A stretch of 64,000 bases of DNA from JANMES01 sp038329865 (GTDB lineage Bacteria > Planctomycetota > Phycisphaerae > Tepidisphaerales > Tepidisphaeraceae). The notes under the pieces were generated by a model, which was not told the DNA's origin, did no database searches, and worked only from the letters and a program-made list of their open reading frames with translations. Shown one piece after another: positions 33,508 through 46,116 of this stretch (position 1 is its first letter; each line of letters begins with the position of its first letter). The position numbers were made by a program, and so were the translations under genes. Location of the stretch: assembly GCA_038329865.1 (NCBI GenBank), contig JBBQNK010000001.1, positions 124,001-188,000 of the forward strand. Reading direction: 5' to 3'.

Positions 33508-33888
33508 TTACTGCCGGTTCAGATCAAGTCGCTCGACATCCAGCCGCTTTCCGTCGAGCCAAAACAACTTTGAACCGTACCCCTTGGACCTTTCGCCGAC
33601 TTGGATTTCCTGAATCTTCATCGGGCCGCCTAACTCGCCCACGAAGTACACATTGATGCAGGTATTGTCTTTCAGCACGTACCATTTCCACTTCGTTTTG
33701 TAGTAGGAGGATCCGCGCAGCATCCCGATATTGTTGGAAATGTCCTTCGCGTCGTTTCTGGCGAGAATTTCCAACGCGGCGTCGTAGTCATCGCCGATCT
33801 GAATGATCGATCGCGGCGGCGTGGTGGCATTCGCCGCGACGAGCGATGTCGTCGGTCTGCGCTCAGAGCAAGAAGTGCAGCAGACCAT
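33508..33888 (-). CDS. Hypothetical protein, 126 aa
   Basis: No family recognised. An in-frame TGA lies just upstream of ATG 33888, fixing the longest form. The N-terminus is Cys- and Thr-rich without a clear signal peptide; the C-terminal two thirds (IIQIGDDYDAALEILARNDA, then WKWYVLKDNTCINVYFVGE) look like a small alpha/beta protein. The genes on both sides converge or follow closely: the radical SAM stop is 5 nt away. Confidence 0.6.
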   Translation of the reverse strand: MVCCTSCSERRPTTSLVAANATTPPRSIIQIGDDYDAALEILARNDAKDISNNIGMLRGSSYYKTKWKWYVLKDNTCINVYFVGELGGPMKIQEIQVGERSKGYGSKLFWLDGKRLDVERLDLNRQ

Positions 33889-33982
33889 TGCCGCAAGTCA
33901 GACAGCCAGTAATCCGTCGCTCAATGTCATGAGCCCTCGGGTTTATTGAGCGATGCGGAAAAATACCGCCCGCGAGGCGCGT

Positions 33983-34792
33983 CTACCGCTTCAGCAACCC
34001 GCCCTCTCCCGGCTGAACGTCTCTACCCTTCTGCACCTTCACCGTCGTCTTCCCCGCGGCCGACTGCGTAACGGTCACGTCGATCAAGTGCCACTTACCG
34101 TCGGGCATCGTCACCTTTTTCCCGAACACCGCCATCGCGCCGCCGGCGGCGGGGGCGTCGGCGCGCTTCAGGTCCTTCGCCTCGAATTGGCCGTCGTCAG
34201 GGAGATCTTTTTTCAGCTTGGCATTAGCGGCGTCGAGGAATTTCGCGAGTTCCTTCGTCCCGCCGAGCTTGATGACGTTCGCCAGGTCGTTGAGCTTCAT
34301 ATTGACGGCCACGAAATGCGCCGCCGGCGAATTTTCGCCGTTCTGCTGGGCGACCATCTCCACCGCTCGGCCGGCCAGTTCCTGCTTGGCGCCGTCGACT
34401 TGCACGCTGATCGTGGTGGTCGCCGCGTCCATCACGACCATCCGCCCTTTCATCCGCAGGTCGGCCGCCTGAATCTCGCCGAACTTCTGCTCCTCCATCA
34501 CGTACCGCAGCAGCGACTGAAGCTCATCGCCGGTGATTTTCCCTTCCACCTTTCGGCCAGCCCCCCACGGATCGCCGACGATCACCGCGCCGTCGGGCAT
34601 TACCTGCAGGAACGGCTCGTCGCTTTTCCGCATGATCATGCCGCCCTTGTGATCCATCACAATGACCGGCGTGGCCGCGTCTTTTGGCAGCGTATAAGTC
34701 TTGGGCTTTTCATCAGCGGCGATGCAGACTGCGCTGACAAACATTGCGGCAGCGAAAATCCATGCGGGTTTCATTTTTTGGAGAGTGGACAT
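33983..34792 (-). CDS. Secreted hypothetical protein, 269 aa
   Basis: The signal peptide MSTLQKMKPAWIFAAAMFVS ends near CIAADEKP. The mature part begins with a beta-rich stretch (TPVIVMDHKGGMIMRKSDE), then alternates helices and strands; KITGDELQSLLRYVMEEQKF is a probable helix. Lys, Asp and Gln are common. No catalytic motif was recognised. It could be a periplasmic structural or binding protein. Confidence 0.7.
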   Translation of the reverse strand: MSTLQKMKPAWIFAAAMFVSAVCIAADEKPKTYTLPKDAATPVIVMDHKGGMIMRKSDEPFLQVMPDGAVIVGDPWGAGRKVEGKITGDELQSLLRYVMEEQKFGEIQAADLRMKGRMVVMDAATTTISVQVDGAKQELAGRAVEMVAQQNGENSPAAHFVAVNMKLNDLANVIKLGGTKELAKFLDAANAKLKKDLPDDGQFEAKDLKRADAPAAGGAMAVFGKKVTMPDGKWHLIDVTVTQSAAGKTTVKVQKGRDVQPGEGGLLKR

Positions 34793-34836
34793 GCGATGGC
34801 TCCTTTAGATGGTCCGCCAGTATATCACGAACAAAC

Positions 34837-35244
34837 TTAATGCGACGATACCGTCGTCGGCCGATGGTTGGCGGTGGCGTGCATGCCTTTGTTGTTGGTG
34901 ATTTCCACGTGATCCGCCGTGCTTTTCGTGTCGATCAGGAAGAGCAGTTCCCCCGTCATCGTCGAGTTCACCTCCAACCCACGTTCTGTCGAGTGAAGCC
35001 GCACGCCGTCGCAGAATTTTTGCATATCCGCCGTACCGGGATCGGCGGCCGTGAGCACATCGTGCGGATCGCTCGGCCATCGAGTATTGGTCTCGCGATA
35101 CTCAACCGCCCGCGCAGAAAACTCCAGCCAAGTGTTCATCGTCAGCACCAAATCTCTGCTGATCTGATTCCACGCTTCGTCGGAAATGCACGACGCGCCG
35201 ATCAGCGGGAGGAAAAGGAGGACAATGTAGTGGAGAAGACGCAT
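34837..35244 (-). CDS. Small lipoprotein, 135 aa, unknown function
   Basis: The lipoprotein signal MRLLHYIVLLFLPLIGASC has a lipobox-like IGASC. The mature part has few features: a helical region (WNQISRDLVLTMNTWLEF), RWPSDPHDVLTAADPG, then a short beta-rich C-terminus. It follows, on the same strand, two other small genes of unknown role (35299 and 35723). Confidence 0.62.
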   Translation of the reverse strand: MRLLHYIVLLFLPLIGASCISDEAWNQISRDLVLTMNTWLEFSARAVEYRETNTRWPSDPHDVLTAADPGTADMQKFCDGVRLHSTERGLEVNSTMTGELLFLIDTKSTADHVEITNNKGMHATANHRPTTVSSH

Positions 35245-35298
35245 CGTTGAGTATGTACGCCGACAAATCGTATCCCGGCCCGATTGCTATTCTCGTGG

Positions 35299-35664
35299 CT
35301 ATATATCCATAGCGAAGTGCCAACGAGAACCCTCCATTTTTGCACGCCTCAGGACAGTGATGCATTCTGAAAAGTCACTCAACAAATGCTCTGCATTTGG
35401 AACGGATGCCGGATCAGAGCGAATATGCCTGGAAACGGCGTCGAGCCAATCAATCCCTACCTGAGCATCATACCAGGGAATCTCCGTCTCTTGATGCTCA
35501 GGCAGGCACATATCATTCTGGGCAGCATAACTGAAAAGATTAAAATGGCTTGGAAGGCTCAATCGTTCGGCAATCGCTTCTAGTTGCTCACTTGCCTCGG
35601 AAAATGCTCTACTCTCGAAGTAGATTTCCGAGATTTTGGGGTCGAGCTCTACGTAGTATTGCAC
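35299..35664 (-). CDS. Hypothetical acidic protein, 121 aa
   Basis: I chose GTG 35664 because it is preceded by AGGAGAATTCGG, a strong ribosome-binding site; a longer frame to 35736 overlaps the next gene. The product (VQYYVELDPKISEIYFESRA) mixes helices and strands, has Glu/Asp/Ser-rich composition and no signal peptide. It resembles small orphan proteins of the immunity or SMI type in general character only; no family is recognised. Its GC content is lower than that of the neighbours. Confidence 0.6.
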   Translation of the reverse strand: MQYYVELDPKISEIYFESRAFSEASEQLEAIAERLSLPSHFNLFSYAAQNDMCLPEHQETEIPWYDAQVGIDWLDAVSRHIRSDPASVPNAEHLLSDFSECITVLRRAKMEGSRWHFAMDI

Positions 35665-35722
35665 CCGAATTCTCCTAAAGGATAGTTTATCGCGGCAGGC
35701 TGGCGTCTGCCTAACGTTGCCC

Positions 35723-36880
35723 TCACGCCGCCACACGCTTTCGGCGGCGGCGGATGGATTGCCAGGTGAAACGGAGAATCAGCACGGGGATCAACAGGAG
35801 CAGTCCATACACCAGGATTTCATAGCCGCTTGTCCGCTTCGGCAGCCAGTCACGCCAGGCGAAGCCGAGCGGCGCGGTTTGCGAACCGGCCGAGCGGTAG
35901 AACGTGGCGAAATTCGATTCGTCTTCCGAGTCTTTGCCGGCGCGGATCAGGGCGTCGGAGTAGGCCATGTACGAATCCGCCCACGCCTGGCCGGCTTGCC
36001 ATTCCTGTTGGATCGATTCATCGGTCGGGCCGTCTTTGGCGATGGAGCCGCGGATTTGTTTGCTCAACTCTTCAATCTCTTTCGCACGCGGGTGCTTCAG
36101 CGCAACGGCCCGTGCGTATGCACGCGTGGCGAGGTTGCGGTCGCCCTTGGCGGTGAGCAGATTCCCCAGCGCGTAAAACAAATCCGGCGAGCGATTCGTG
36201 CCAAAACGGATCATGCCGAGAATGCCCTTCATCGCCGCGTCCTGCTCCGGCGTGAGCGGGACGGCCTGGTTCCAGTGGGAATGAACGAAAGCAGGATCCG
36301 CGAACGGCGGCTCGTCATCCGGCTGCGTCGTCGGCGGATAACGGCTGGCAAACGGGTCGACGCCAAGAAAATCCTTCGTCGGATACTCGTGCGCCGCCGC
36401 GGCCTCGATCAGGAATTTCGCCAGTTGCAGCTGATACTTCTCGCGGCCGAAGTGTGCGTTGAGATTGATTTGCAGCGCCTTCTCCAGCAGCGGCACGGCC
36501 GACGCGCTGTCGCCGCTGAGCATGTAGAACGTCGCGAGGTTGGAGGCGGTGGTGTACTGATTCGGAAAACGCCTTTCCTTATCGACGAGTGTGGCGATCG
36601 CCTGCTCGCGCTGGCCGACGCGGAACAGCGCGACAGCGAGGTTGTCGATCGCGGGCTGATTGTTCGGATCGGCCGCGAGAAGCGTTTGCATTTTGGCGAT
36701 GCGATCGCGGTAGAAAAAGTCCGACCGCTGTTCGTAATGGCCGTTGATGATCTCGAGGACGCCCGGCAGGCCGCGCTGCTCATCGCGGAGCGTGTCGTAA
36801 TCCCACATGCACGCGGAAGCGTGCGAGGCGAAGAAGAGCGTGAGAAGCAGGATGAGTCGCAGGCGCATAAGTGAATTCAT
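35723..36880 (-). CDS. TPR-containing exported membrane protein
   Basis: A 385-aa protein. It has a signal peptide (LRLILLLTLFFASHASAC) and several tetratricopeptide-like helix pairs, e.g. PAIDNLAVALFRVGQREQAI, NLATFYMLSGDSASAVPLLE and YALGNLLTAKGDRNLATRAY. A TTQPDDEPP spacer, one C-terminal membrane helix (ILVYGLLLLIPVLILRFTW) and a basic tail RRRRKR follow. The protein is likely anchored with the repeat domain outside the cytoplasm, as a protein-protein interaction scaffold. ATG 36868 is an alternative start. Confidence 0.78.
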   Translation of the reverse strand: MNSLMRLRLILLLTLFFASHASACMWDYDTLRDEQRGLPGVLEIINGHYEQRSDFFYRDRIAKMQTLLAADPNNQPAIDNLAVALFRVGQREQAIATLVDKERRFPNQYTTASNLATFYMLSGDSASAVPLLEKALQINLNAHFGREKYQLQLAKFLIEAAAAHEYPTKDFLGVDPFASRYPPTTQPDDEPPFADPAFVHSHWNQAVPLTPEQDAAMKGILGMIRFGTNRSPDLFYALGNLLTAKGDRNLATRAYARAVALKHPRAKEIEELSKQIRGSIAKDGPTDESIQQEWQAGQAWADSYMAYSDALIRAGKDSEDESNFATFYRSAGSQTAPLGFAWRDWLPKRTSGYEILVYGLLLLIPVLILRFTWQSIRRRRKRVAA

Positions 36881-36953
36881 CCGGGCGAAATTTCATTCGC
36901 GACGGAAGACATTGTACCCGGTCGCGAATTATCTGATCTGGATTTTCTTCACC

Positions 36954-37018
36954 GGCGTGTCCCGCTTCAGCGGGACGCTCAATCCTGGATGCCATGTCCC
37001 GCTGAAGCGGGACACGCC
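36954..37018. repeat. Long palindrome (family H), 23-nt perfect arms
   Basis: The left arm 36954-36976 begins GGCGTGTCCCGCTTC and the right arm 36996-37018 ends GAAGCGGGACACGCC; they are exact inverted copies. Each arm is itself a hairpin (GTCCCGCT/AGCGGGAC). It lies between the FAD enzyme and TPR genes. Confidence 0.9.
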
Positions 37019-37028
37019 AATGAAGAAA

Positions 37029-38630
37029 TCATCCTTCCGATTTCGCGAGCGTCAGCACTTGTCCGATCGCGAGCAGTTCCTTCTGCAAGTCCGCGTACTT
37101 CACGTCCTGCACGGCGACGTTCGCATCGATCGCCAGGCTCGCGGCGATCGCGGCGCTTTGGCCTAGCGCCATGAAGACCGGTTCCATTCGCGCGCTGCCG
37201 TAGGCGATGTGGCTGGAGCTGAGGCAGACGGCGACGAAAAGATTTTTCACTTCCGTGCGCTTAGGGACGATCGAGCGGTATGAAATCGGATACGCGGCGG
37301 CGGGGATTTGCACGTCGCCGTCGTTCAGCACTCTGGCTTTTCCGTTTTCGATCTTTACGAAGCGGCTGCAGTTGTGGCTGTCCATCGCGTAGCTGCCCAT
37401 GGCGACGGAGTCTTGCGAAACCGCCGTGCCGCGGCAGTCGGCTTCGGTGATGACGTGATCGGAAACGAGCCGGCGTGCCTCGCGCACGTAAAGCTGGTGC
37501 GGCCAGTTTTCGGTCGCGGTGAATTCATCCTTCGGCAGGCCCCAGCGGGCGTAGGCCTTGCGGTAGCGCTCGGGCACGTCGGGCGAGTTGGCCATGTACC
37601 AGTAGAAGCCGCGCTGGTAGGTGACATGGGCCTGGAAGATTTTCTCGCGGGTTTCGCAGCAGGCTTCGGGCCATTCGTAGTTTGCGCCGATGAAATCGCT
37701 GCTGACCGGGCCGTGATTGTTGGTGTCGGTCTTGCTGAAGCCGCCCTTGGTTTTGTTCGAGAAGACATCGAACTTGCTGATGACCATCGGATCGGGATTG
37801 CGGAGCTGCTCATTGTACGCGTCCTTGGGCCCGCGGAACCACCGGCCGGCGAGGACGTACTGCATGGGGTCGAAATCTTTCGGCTTTTCCCAGTCGATCT
37901 TGAGGGCTGGGTCGTCGGTCATGCAGATGCGGAAGTTGTACGCCTGCACGCGGAGATCGCCCTGGCCGATTTTGGTGGAGAGGTCTTCGGCGATGATGCC
38001 GGGGAGCAGGCCGGACTTGGGGTCGCCTTCGGTCACATATGGATCGACCGGGTTGCCGAACTGGTGCTTCTCCAGCACCTGGATGCCGCTGAGGGTTTCG
38101 TTGTACTTGGAATTCGGCTCGCGGCCGACGAAGTAGCTCACACCGGCGCCGGCCATGAGATCGCCTTCGTAGGTCGCGTCGATAAACATTTTCGCCGCGA
38201 CGCGCAGGCCGCCCATGAGCGCAATTTCCGTGATCTTCCCCGCGGCGACGGTCGCCTTCTCGAAGTACTGGCAGAGGCGGAGATCGACGTTCTGCTCCTT
38301 CAGCATTTCTTCATACACGGCCGTTGCGGCGTGGGGCTCGAAGTGGAATTCTTCGTCCTTGCCGTAGATTTTGCCGACTCGGCGATAGAAATCGCGCGAC
38401 ATTCCGCCGATGACGTTCTTTCGGCCGTGATCCGTCCATCCGAGCCCGCCGGTGGTGAGACCGCCGATGAATTTTCCCGGTTGGAGCAGGACGCAGGATT
38501 TCCCGCGTTTCATCGCCTCGCACGCGGCGGTGATTCCTGCAGACGACGCGCCGTAGATGCAGAGATCGACGGTGAGGCGCTCGGTGGATTTTAAAATCCA
38601 ATCGGGCTTGAAGTAGTGGAGGTCGCTCAT
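37029..38630 (-). CDS. FAD-dependent oxidoreductase (FAD_oxidored family)
   Basis: A 533-aa flavoprotein. The N-terminal dinucleotide-binding motif is CIYGASSAGITAACEAMKRG, followed by GGLTTGGLGWTDHGRKNVIGG, typical of the FAD_oxidored (PF12831) group common in planctomycetes. A second hallmark is MFIDATYEGDLMAGAGVSYF. Near the C-terminus, LFVAVCLSSSHIAYGSARME completes the FAD site. No signal peptide is seen, so it is likely cytoplasmic. The substrate is unknown; relatives often sit in sugar or polyol catabolic clusters, but no such partner is adjacent here. ATG 38630 is preferred to one at 38657. Confidence 0.85.
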   Translation of the reverse strand: MSDLHYFKPDWILKSTERLTVDLCIYGASSAGITAACEAMKRGKSCVLLQPGKFIGGLTTGGLGWTDHGRKNVIGGMSRDFYRRVGKIYGKDEEFHFEPHAATAVYEEMLKEQNVDLRLCQYFEKATVAAGKITEIALMGGLRVAAKMFIDATYEGDLMAGAGVSYFVGREPNSKYNETLSGIQVLEKHQFGNPVDPYVTEGDPKSGLLPGIIAEDLSTKIGQGDLRVQAYNFRICMTDDPALKIDWEKPKDFDPMQYVLAGRWFRGPKDAYNEQLRNPDPMVISKFDVFSNKTKGGFSKTDTNNHGPVSSDFIGANYEWPEACCETREKIFQAHVTYQRGFYWYMANSPDVPERYRKAYARWGLPKDEFTATENWPHQLYVREARRLVSDHVITEADCRGTAVSQDSVAMGSYAMDSHNCSRFVKIENGKARVLNDGDVQIPAAAYPISYRSIVPKRTEVKNLFVAVCLSSSHIAYGSARMEPVFMALGQSAAIAASLAIDANVAVQDVKYADLQKELLAIGQVLTLAKSEG

Positions 38631-38711
38631 GTGATTTCTTTCGGGTTGAGTGAACAACTTAACCTGAAAGAATCGATATTGCTCGCGCGGATTCGCGATG
38701 GGTCAAACAAT

Positions 38712-38760
38712 CAGCGGTGAACGAAGTGAACATTCATGACGTTCACTTCGTTCACCGCTT
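38712..38760. repeat. Long palindrome (family C, copy 2)
   Basis: AGCGGTGAACGAAGTGAAC (from 38713) and GTTCACTTCGTTCACCGCT (to 38759) are inverted copies separated by 9 nt. The sequence is almost the same as copy 1 at 31645-31702. Confidence 0.9.
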
Positions 38761-38785
38761 AATACTGAAAGGAACTAAGTTCGAA

Positions 38786-40273
38786 TCAGAACAATTTCAA
38801 ATACGGTAAATCGCTCTCACCCATGAGGAACTTATCGACTCCGTACGCGGCGCAGCGACCTTCGGAGATCGCCCAGACGACGAGCGACTGCCCGCGGCGC
38901 ATGTCACCTGCGGCAAACACGCCGGGAGTGGTCGTCATGTAGTCGGCATCGACGATGACGTTGCCGCGCGGGTCGAGCTTGAGCTCGAGTTGGCCGATGG
39001 GGCCGTCGGTTTCTGGTCCCAGGAAGCCCAGGGCGAGGAGGCAGAGATCGCAGTCGAGCTCGAATTCGCTGCCGGGGATTTCCTTGAACGTAGGGTGGCC
39101 ATCAGCGCCTTTGGTCCACTCAAGGCGAACAGCGTGGAGCTTGGTCACCTTGCCGTTTTCGCCGCTGAATCGCTTGGTGTTGATCGCGAAGTCGCGCACG
39201 TCTTCGCCGGCCATCGCGGTGGCTTCTTCGTGGGCGCTGCTGGTGCGGAAGATCATCGGCCAGTACGGCCACGGCGCGACGCCCTTGCTCACGTCGCGCG
39301 TTTCCGGCGGGCGCGGGAGCAGCTCGAACTGCTTCACGCTCGCGCAGCCTTGCCGGAGCGACGTGCCGAGGCAATCCGCCCCGGTATCGCCGCCGCCGAG
39401 GATGATGACGTGCTTGCCCTTCGCGGAGATTTGCGACTGCACGTTATCGCCGAGCGTTTTCTGCGTGGCCTGCGGGAGGTAGGTCATCGCGGGATAAATT
39501 CCCTCAAGCTCGCGGCCGGGGACTTTGATGTCGCGCGAGAGCGTCGATCCGCCGCAGAGCACGATCGCGTCGAACTCTTTTCGGAGGTCTTCCACCTTGA
39601 TGTTCTTGCCGACGTTGGCGTTGGTGACGAACTTGACGCCCTCTTCCTTCATCAGGTTGATGCGGCGATCGACGATTGTTTTTTCCAACTTGAAATTCGG
39701 AATCCCATACATGAGCAGCCCGCCGATGCGATCGGCGCGCTCGAACACGGTGACCAGATGCCCTGCTTTATTCAGCTGCGCCGCACAACCAAGCCCTGCT
39801 GGGCCGGAGCCGATGACGGCCACCTTCTTGCCCGTCCGCTTGTCGGGAATCTGCGCCGTCACCCAGCCTTCATCGAACGCGCGGTCGATGATGTTCTGCT
39901 CCACCAGCTTGATCGTCACCGGCTTTTCATTGATGCCGAGCACGCACGCTTCTTCGCACGGCGCCGGGCAGATTCGGCCGGTAAATTCCGGGAAATTGTT
40001 CGTCTTTAACAACATCGACAGCGCGTCCTGCCAGCGATTTTTATAAACCAGATCGTTCCATTCCGGAATGATATTGCCCAGCGGGCAGCCGTTGTTGCAG
40101 AAGGGAATGCCGCAATCCATGCAGCGCGCGCCCTGATCGCGCAGCTTGGCCTCGTGCTGCTTCATGTCGCCGAAGGGAACGTAGACTTCGTTCCAATCGA
40201 GCAGGCGCAACTTGACGTCGCGCCGCTTCGGCAGCTCGCGGGGGAGTTCTTTGAAACCGGTTGGCTTGCCCAT
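38786..40273 (-). CDS. gltD: Glutamate synthase (NADPH) small subunit
   Basis: A 495-aa beta subunit that passes electrons from NAD(P)H through FAD to the large subunit. The N-terminal Fe-S region holds CMDCGIPFCNNGCPLGNIIP and GRICPAPCEEACVLGI. The FAD site is VAVIGSGPAGLGCAAQLNKA. The NAD(P) site is HVIILGGGDTGADCLGTSLR, and the end is PGVFAAGDMRRGQSLVVWAI. It follows gltB on the same strand, separated by 144 nt that hold the family E palindrome. Confidence 0.96.
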   Translation of the reverse strand: MGKPTGFKELPRELPKRRDVKLRLLDWNEVYVPFGDMKQHEAKLRDQGARCMDCGIPFCNNGCPLGNIIPEWNDLVYKNRWQDALSMLLKTNNFPEFTGRICPAPCEEACVLGINEKPVTIKLVEQNIIDRAFDEGWVTAQIPDKRTGKKVAVIGSGPAGLGCAAQLNKAGHLVTVFERADRIGGLLMYGIPNFKLEKTIVDRRINLMKEEGVKFVTNANVGKNIKVEDLRKEFDAIVLCGGSTLSRDIKVPGRELEGIYPAMTYLPQATQKTLGDNVQSQISAKGKHVIILGGGDTGADCLGTSLRQGCASVKQFELLPRPPETRDVSKGVAPWPYWPMIFRTSSAHEEATAMAGEDVRDFAINTKRFSGENGKVTKLHAVRLEWTKGADGHPTFKEIPGSEFELDCDLCLLALGFLGPETDGPIGQLELKLDPRGNVIVDADYMTTTPGVFAAGDMRRGQSLVVWAISEGRCAAYGVDKFLMGESDLPYLKLF

Positions 40274-40326
40274 AGTGCTATCCCAATCTTCGATGCGTTT
40301 CGCTGCATGCTTTCAATGAAAATCGC

Positions 40327-40410
40327 ATGCGACACTGAGGCACAGAGTCACAGAGAAAGAAAAAAGCCGACTCAAATTCTTCTCTGTGCCTTTGTGCCTC
40401 TGTGTCGCAT
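40327..40410. repeat. Long palindrome (family E, copy 2) between gltB and gltD
   Basis: Arms of about 31 nt (left starts ATGCGACACTGAGGCACAGA, right ends CCTCTGTGTCGCAT) match with about four mismatches. It resembles the element at 11114-11245. It occupies the centre of the gltB-gltD spacer and could affect relative expression. Confidence 0.85.
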
Positions 40411-40417
40411 TATCTGC

Positions 40418-44938
<4,521 letters not shown>

Positions 44939-45455
44939 CGTTCTAATCCTCTGGGGGAGAAAACGCGGACGCAGTTCGTCCAAGTCTAGTCAGCGTCGAT
45001 CGGTTCGATCTACTTTCGATCGACTATCGGTGAGCGCGATTGCCAGTTCCCACGGTCGGCCGCGAGGGTTCAAGTCGCGGGTTGGGTAATTTAACAAATA
45101 TTGGAGATCGTACAACAGTAATCTAAGTTGGCGTGGCCTCGAACGCGCGAGATGAATTCGCGACGTCTGGGGCAGGCGCTATCCGATCTGAAAATGCGCT
45201 TCAGCGCGTCATCAAAAAATGTGACGACGGCCGTTGCGAATTTTGCTCACGAAGTGCGGTCATCCGCGCCAGTGGCGCGTTAAGACGCGTAAAATCTGAG
45301 CCGCCGCAACCGCGACCACAAAGACTAAGGGAAAACCCCTATCTCCTTGTCCTGTAATGATTTGCAAAAAATCTCTTCGATTATTATTGATGCAATTCTT
45401 GCCGGGTGCTGTTACATTAGGCAGTCCTTTCGAGAGAAAGTCATATTTAAGCCTT
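44939..45455. other. Intergenic region upstream of gltB
   Basis: No convincing gene is seen here. An inverted repeat GTCGATCG (44995-45002) / CGATCGAC (45017-45024) lies in the gltB leader and could be an operator or RNA hairpin. A weak minus-strand promoter-like pair (TTGTAC, 16 nt, TAAATT) lies near 45090-45118. Otherwise nothing is recognised; base composition is more AT-rich than in the genes. Confidence 0.4.
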
Positions 45456-45471
45456 CGGCACTCTGTTTGCA
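45456..45471 (+). promoter_or_regulatory. Sigma-54-like (-24/-12) promoter upstream of the pilin unit
   Basis: cGGCAC-TCTGT-TTGCA matches the RpoN consensus TGGCAC-N5-TTGCA at all but the first base, with GG and GC at the exact required spacing. It would start transcription near 45483, about 165 nt before the first gene. Type IV pilin genes of other bacteria are often RpoN-dependent, which fits, but no activator gene is visible here. Confidence 0.55.
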
Positions 45472-45647
45472 CTATAGTTTTTGTTGGCGAGTGAGTTGAA
45501 AACGACCCTTTAGCACAACCTTCACGGCGAGCTAATTGGTTCTTTCCGCAATATCTCGAAAGTTAGGTCTGTTGCCCTTCGCGTACTGCCGACGTTGATA
45601 CACCGGTCTGGAAGCGTTGAGAACTTGAGACGATCGGTCCAATCGTG

Positions 45648-46085
45648 ATGAACGGTATTCGCGAATTTCTGCAATCGACCATGGGAAAGACCGTGGCGAG
45701 CGCACTGGTCGTGGCGGTCATAATTGCGTCCTTCTTTTTCATGCGGTCTTCACTTTCGTACAGCGAGGGCATTCAGAGCAGCCGAACAAGGACTTTTGTG
45801 GATACGGGCACGAACCTGCCGTTCCAGGTCGAAGTCAAAGAAGGAATGACCATTCCCGTTAAAGCTCCGAGCGGCCAAGACGGGTATGAGTTCGACGAAA
45901 CCTGCTCCTGGACCAAGGACGGACACGTCAGCGACCACGCGACTTATGTGCTCATGAACAAAACGCTTCGCAAGCCCGGCCCCACATTCTGCCCCGAGTG
46001 CGGCCGACTGGTTGTTGAAAACAATCCCCCCGCAGCCGAGGGCGTGAAACCGCCGCCCACCAAGGCGGAGTACGGCGCGCGGTGA
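45648..46085 (+). CDS. Small membrane-anchored protein with CPEC zinc-knuckle-like motif
   Basis: A 145-aa protein with one N-terminal membrane helix (GKTVASALVVAVIIASFFFM). A short beta-rich domain follows (TNLPFQVEVKEGMTIPVKAP), with one Cys (FDETCSW) and the pair CPECG near residue 120, which could bind zinc or iron. The end is Pro-rich. The gene precedes the prepilin by 31 nt on the same strand and is probably co-transcribed. No family is recognised; an assembly or chaperone role for the pilin is a guess. GTG 45645 is an alternative start. Confidence 0.7.
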   Translation: MNGIREFLQSTMGKTVASALVVAVIIASFFFMRSSLSYSEGIQSSRTRTFVDTGTNLPFQVEVKEGMTIPVKAPSGQDGYEFDETCSWTKDGHVSDHATYVLMNKTLRKPGPTFCPECGRLVVENNPPAAEGVKPPPTKAEYGAR

Positions 46086-46116
46086 GTGCAAGAATCAAAC
46101 ATTGAGGAGTTACGAA

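Noticed and set aside
45133..45472. Short frames on both strands in the gltB/pilin intergenic region
   Set aside because: No ribosome-binding site, no family character, and AT-rich non-coding composition; the region holds promoter-like signals instead.
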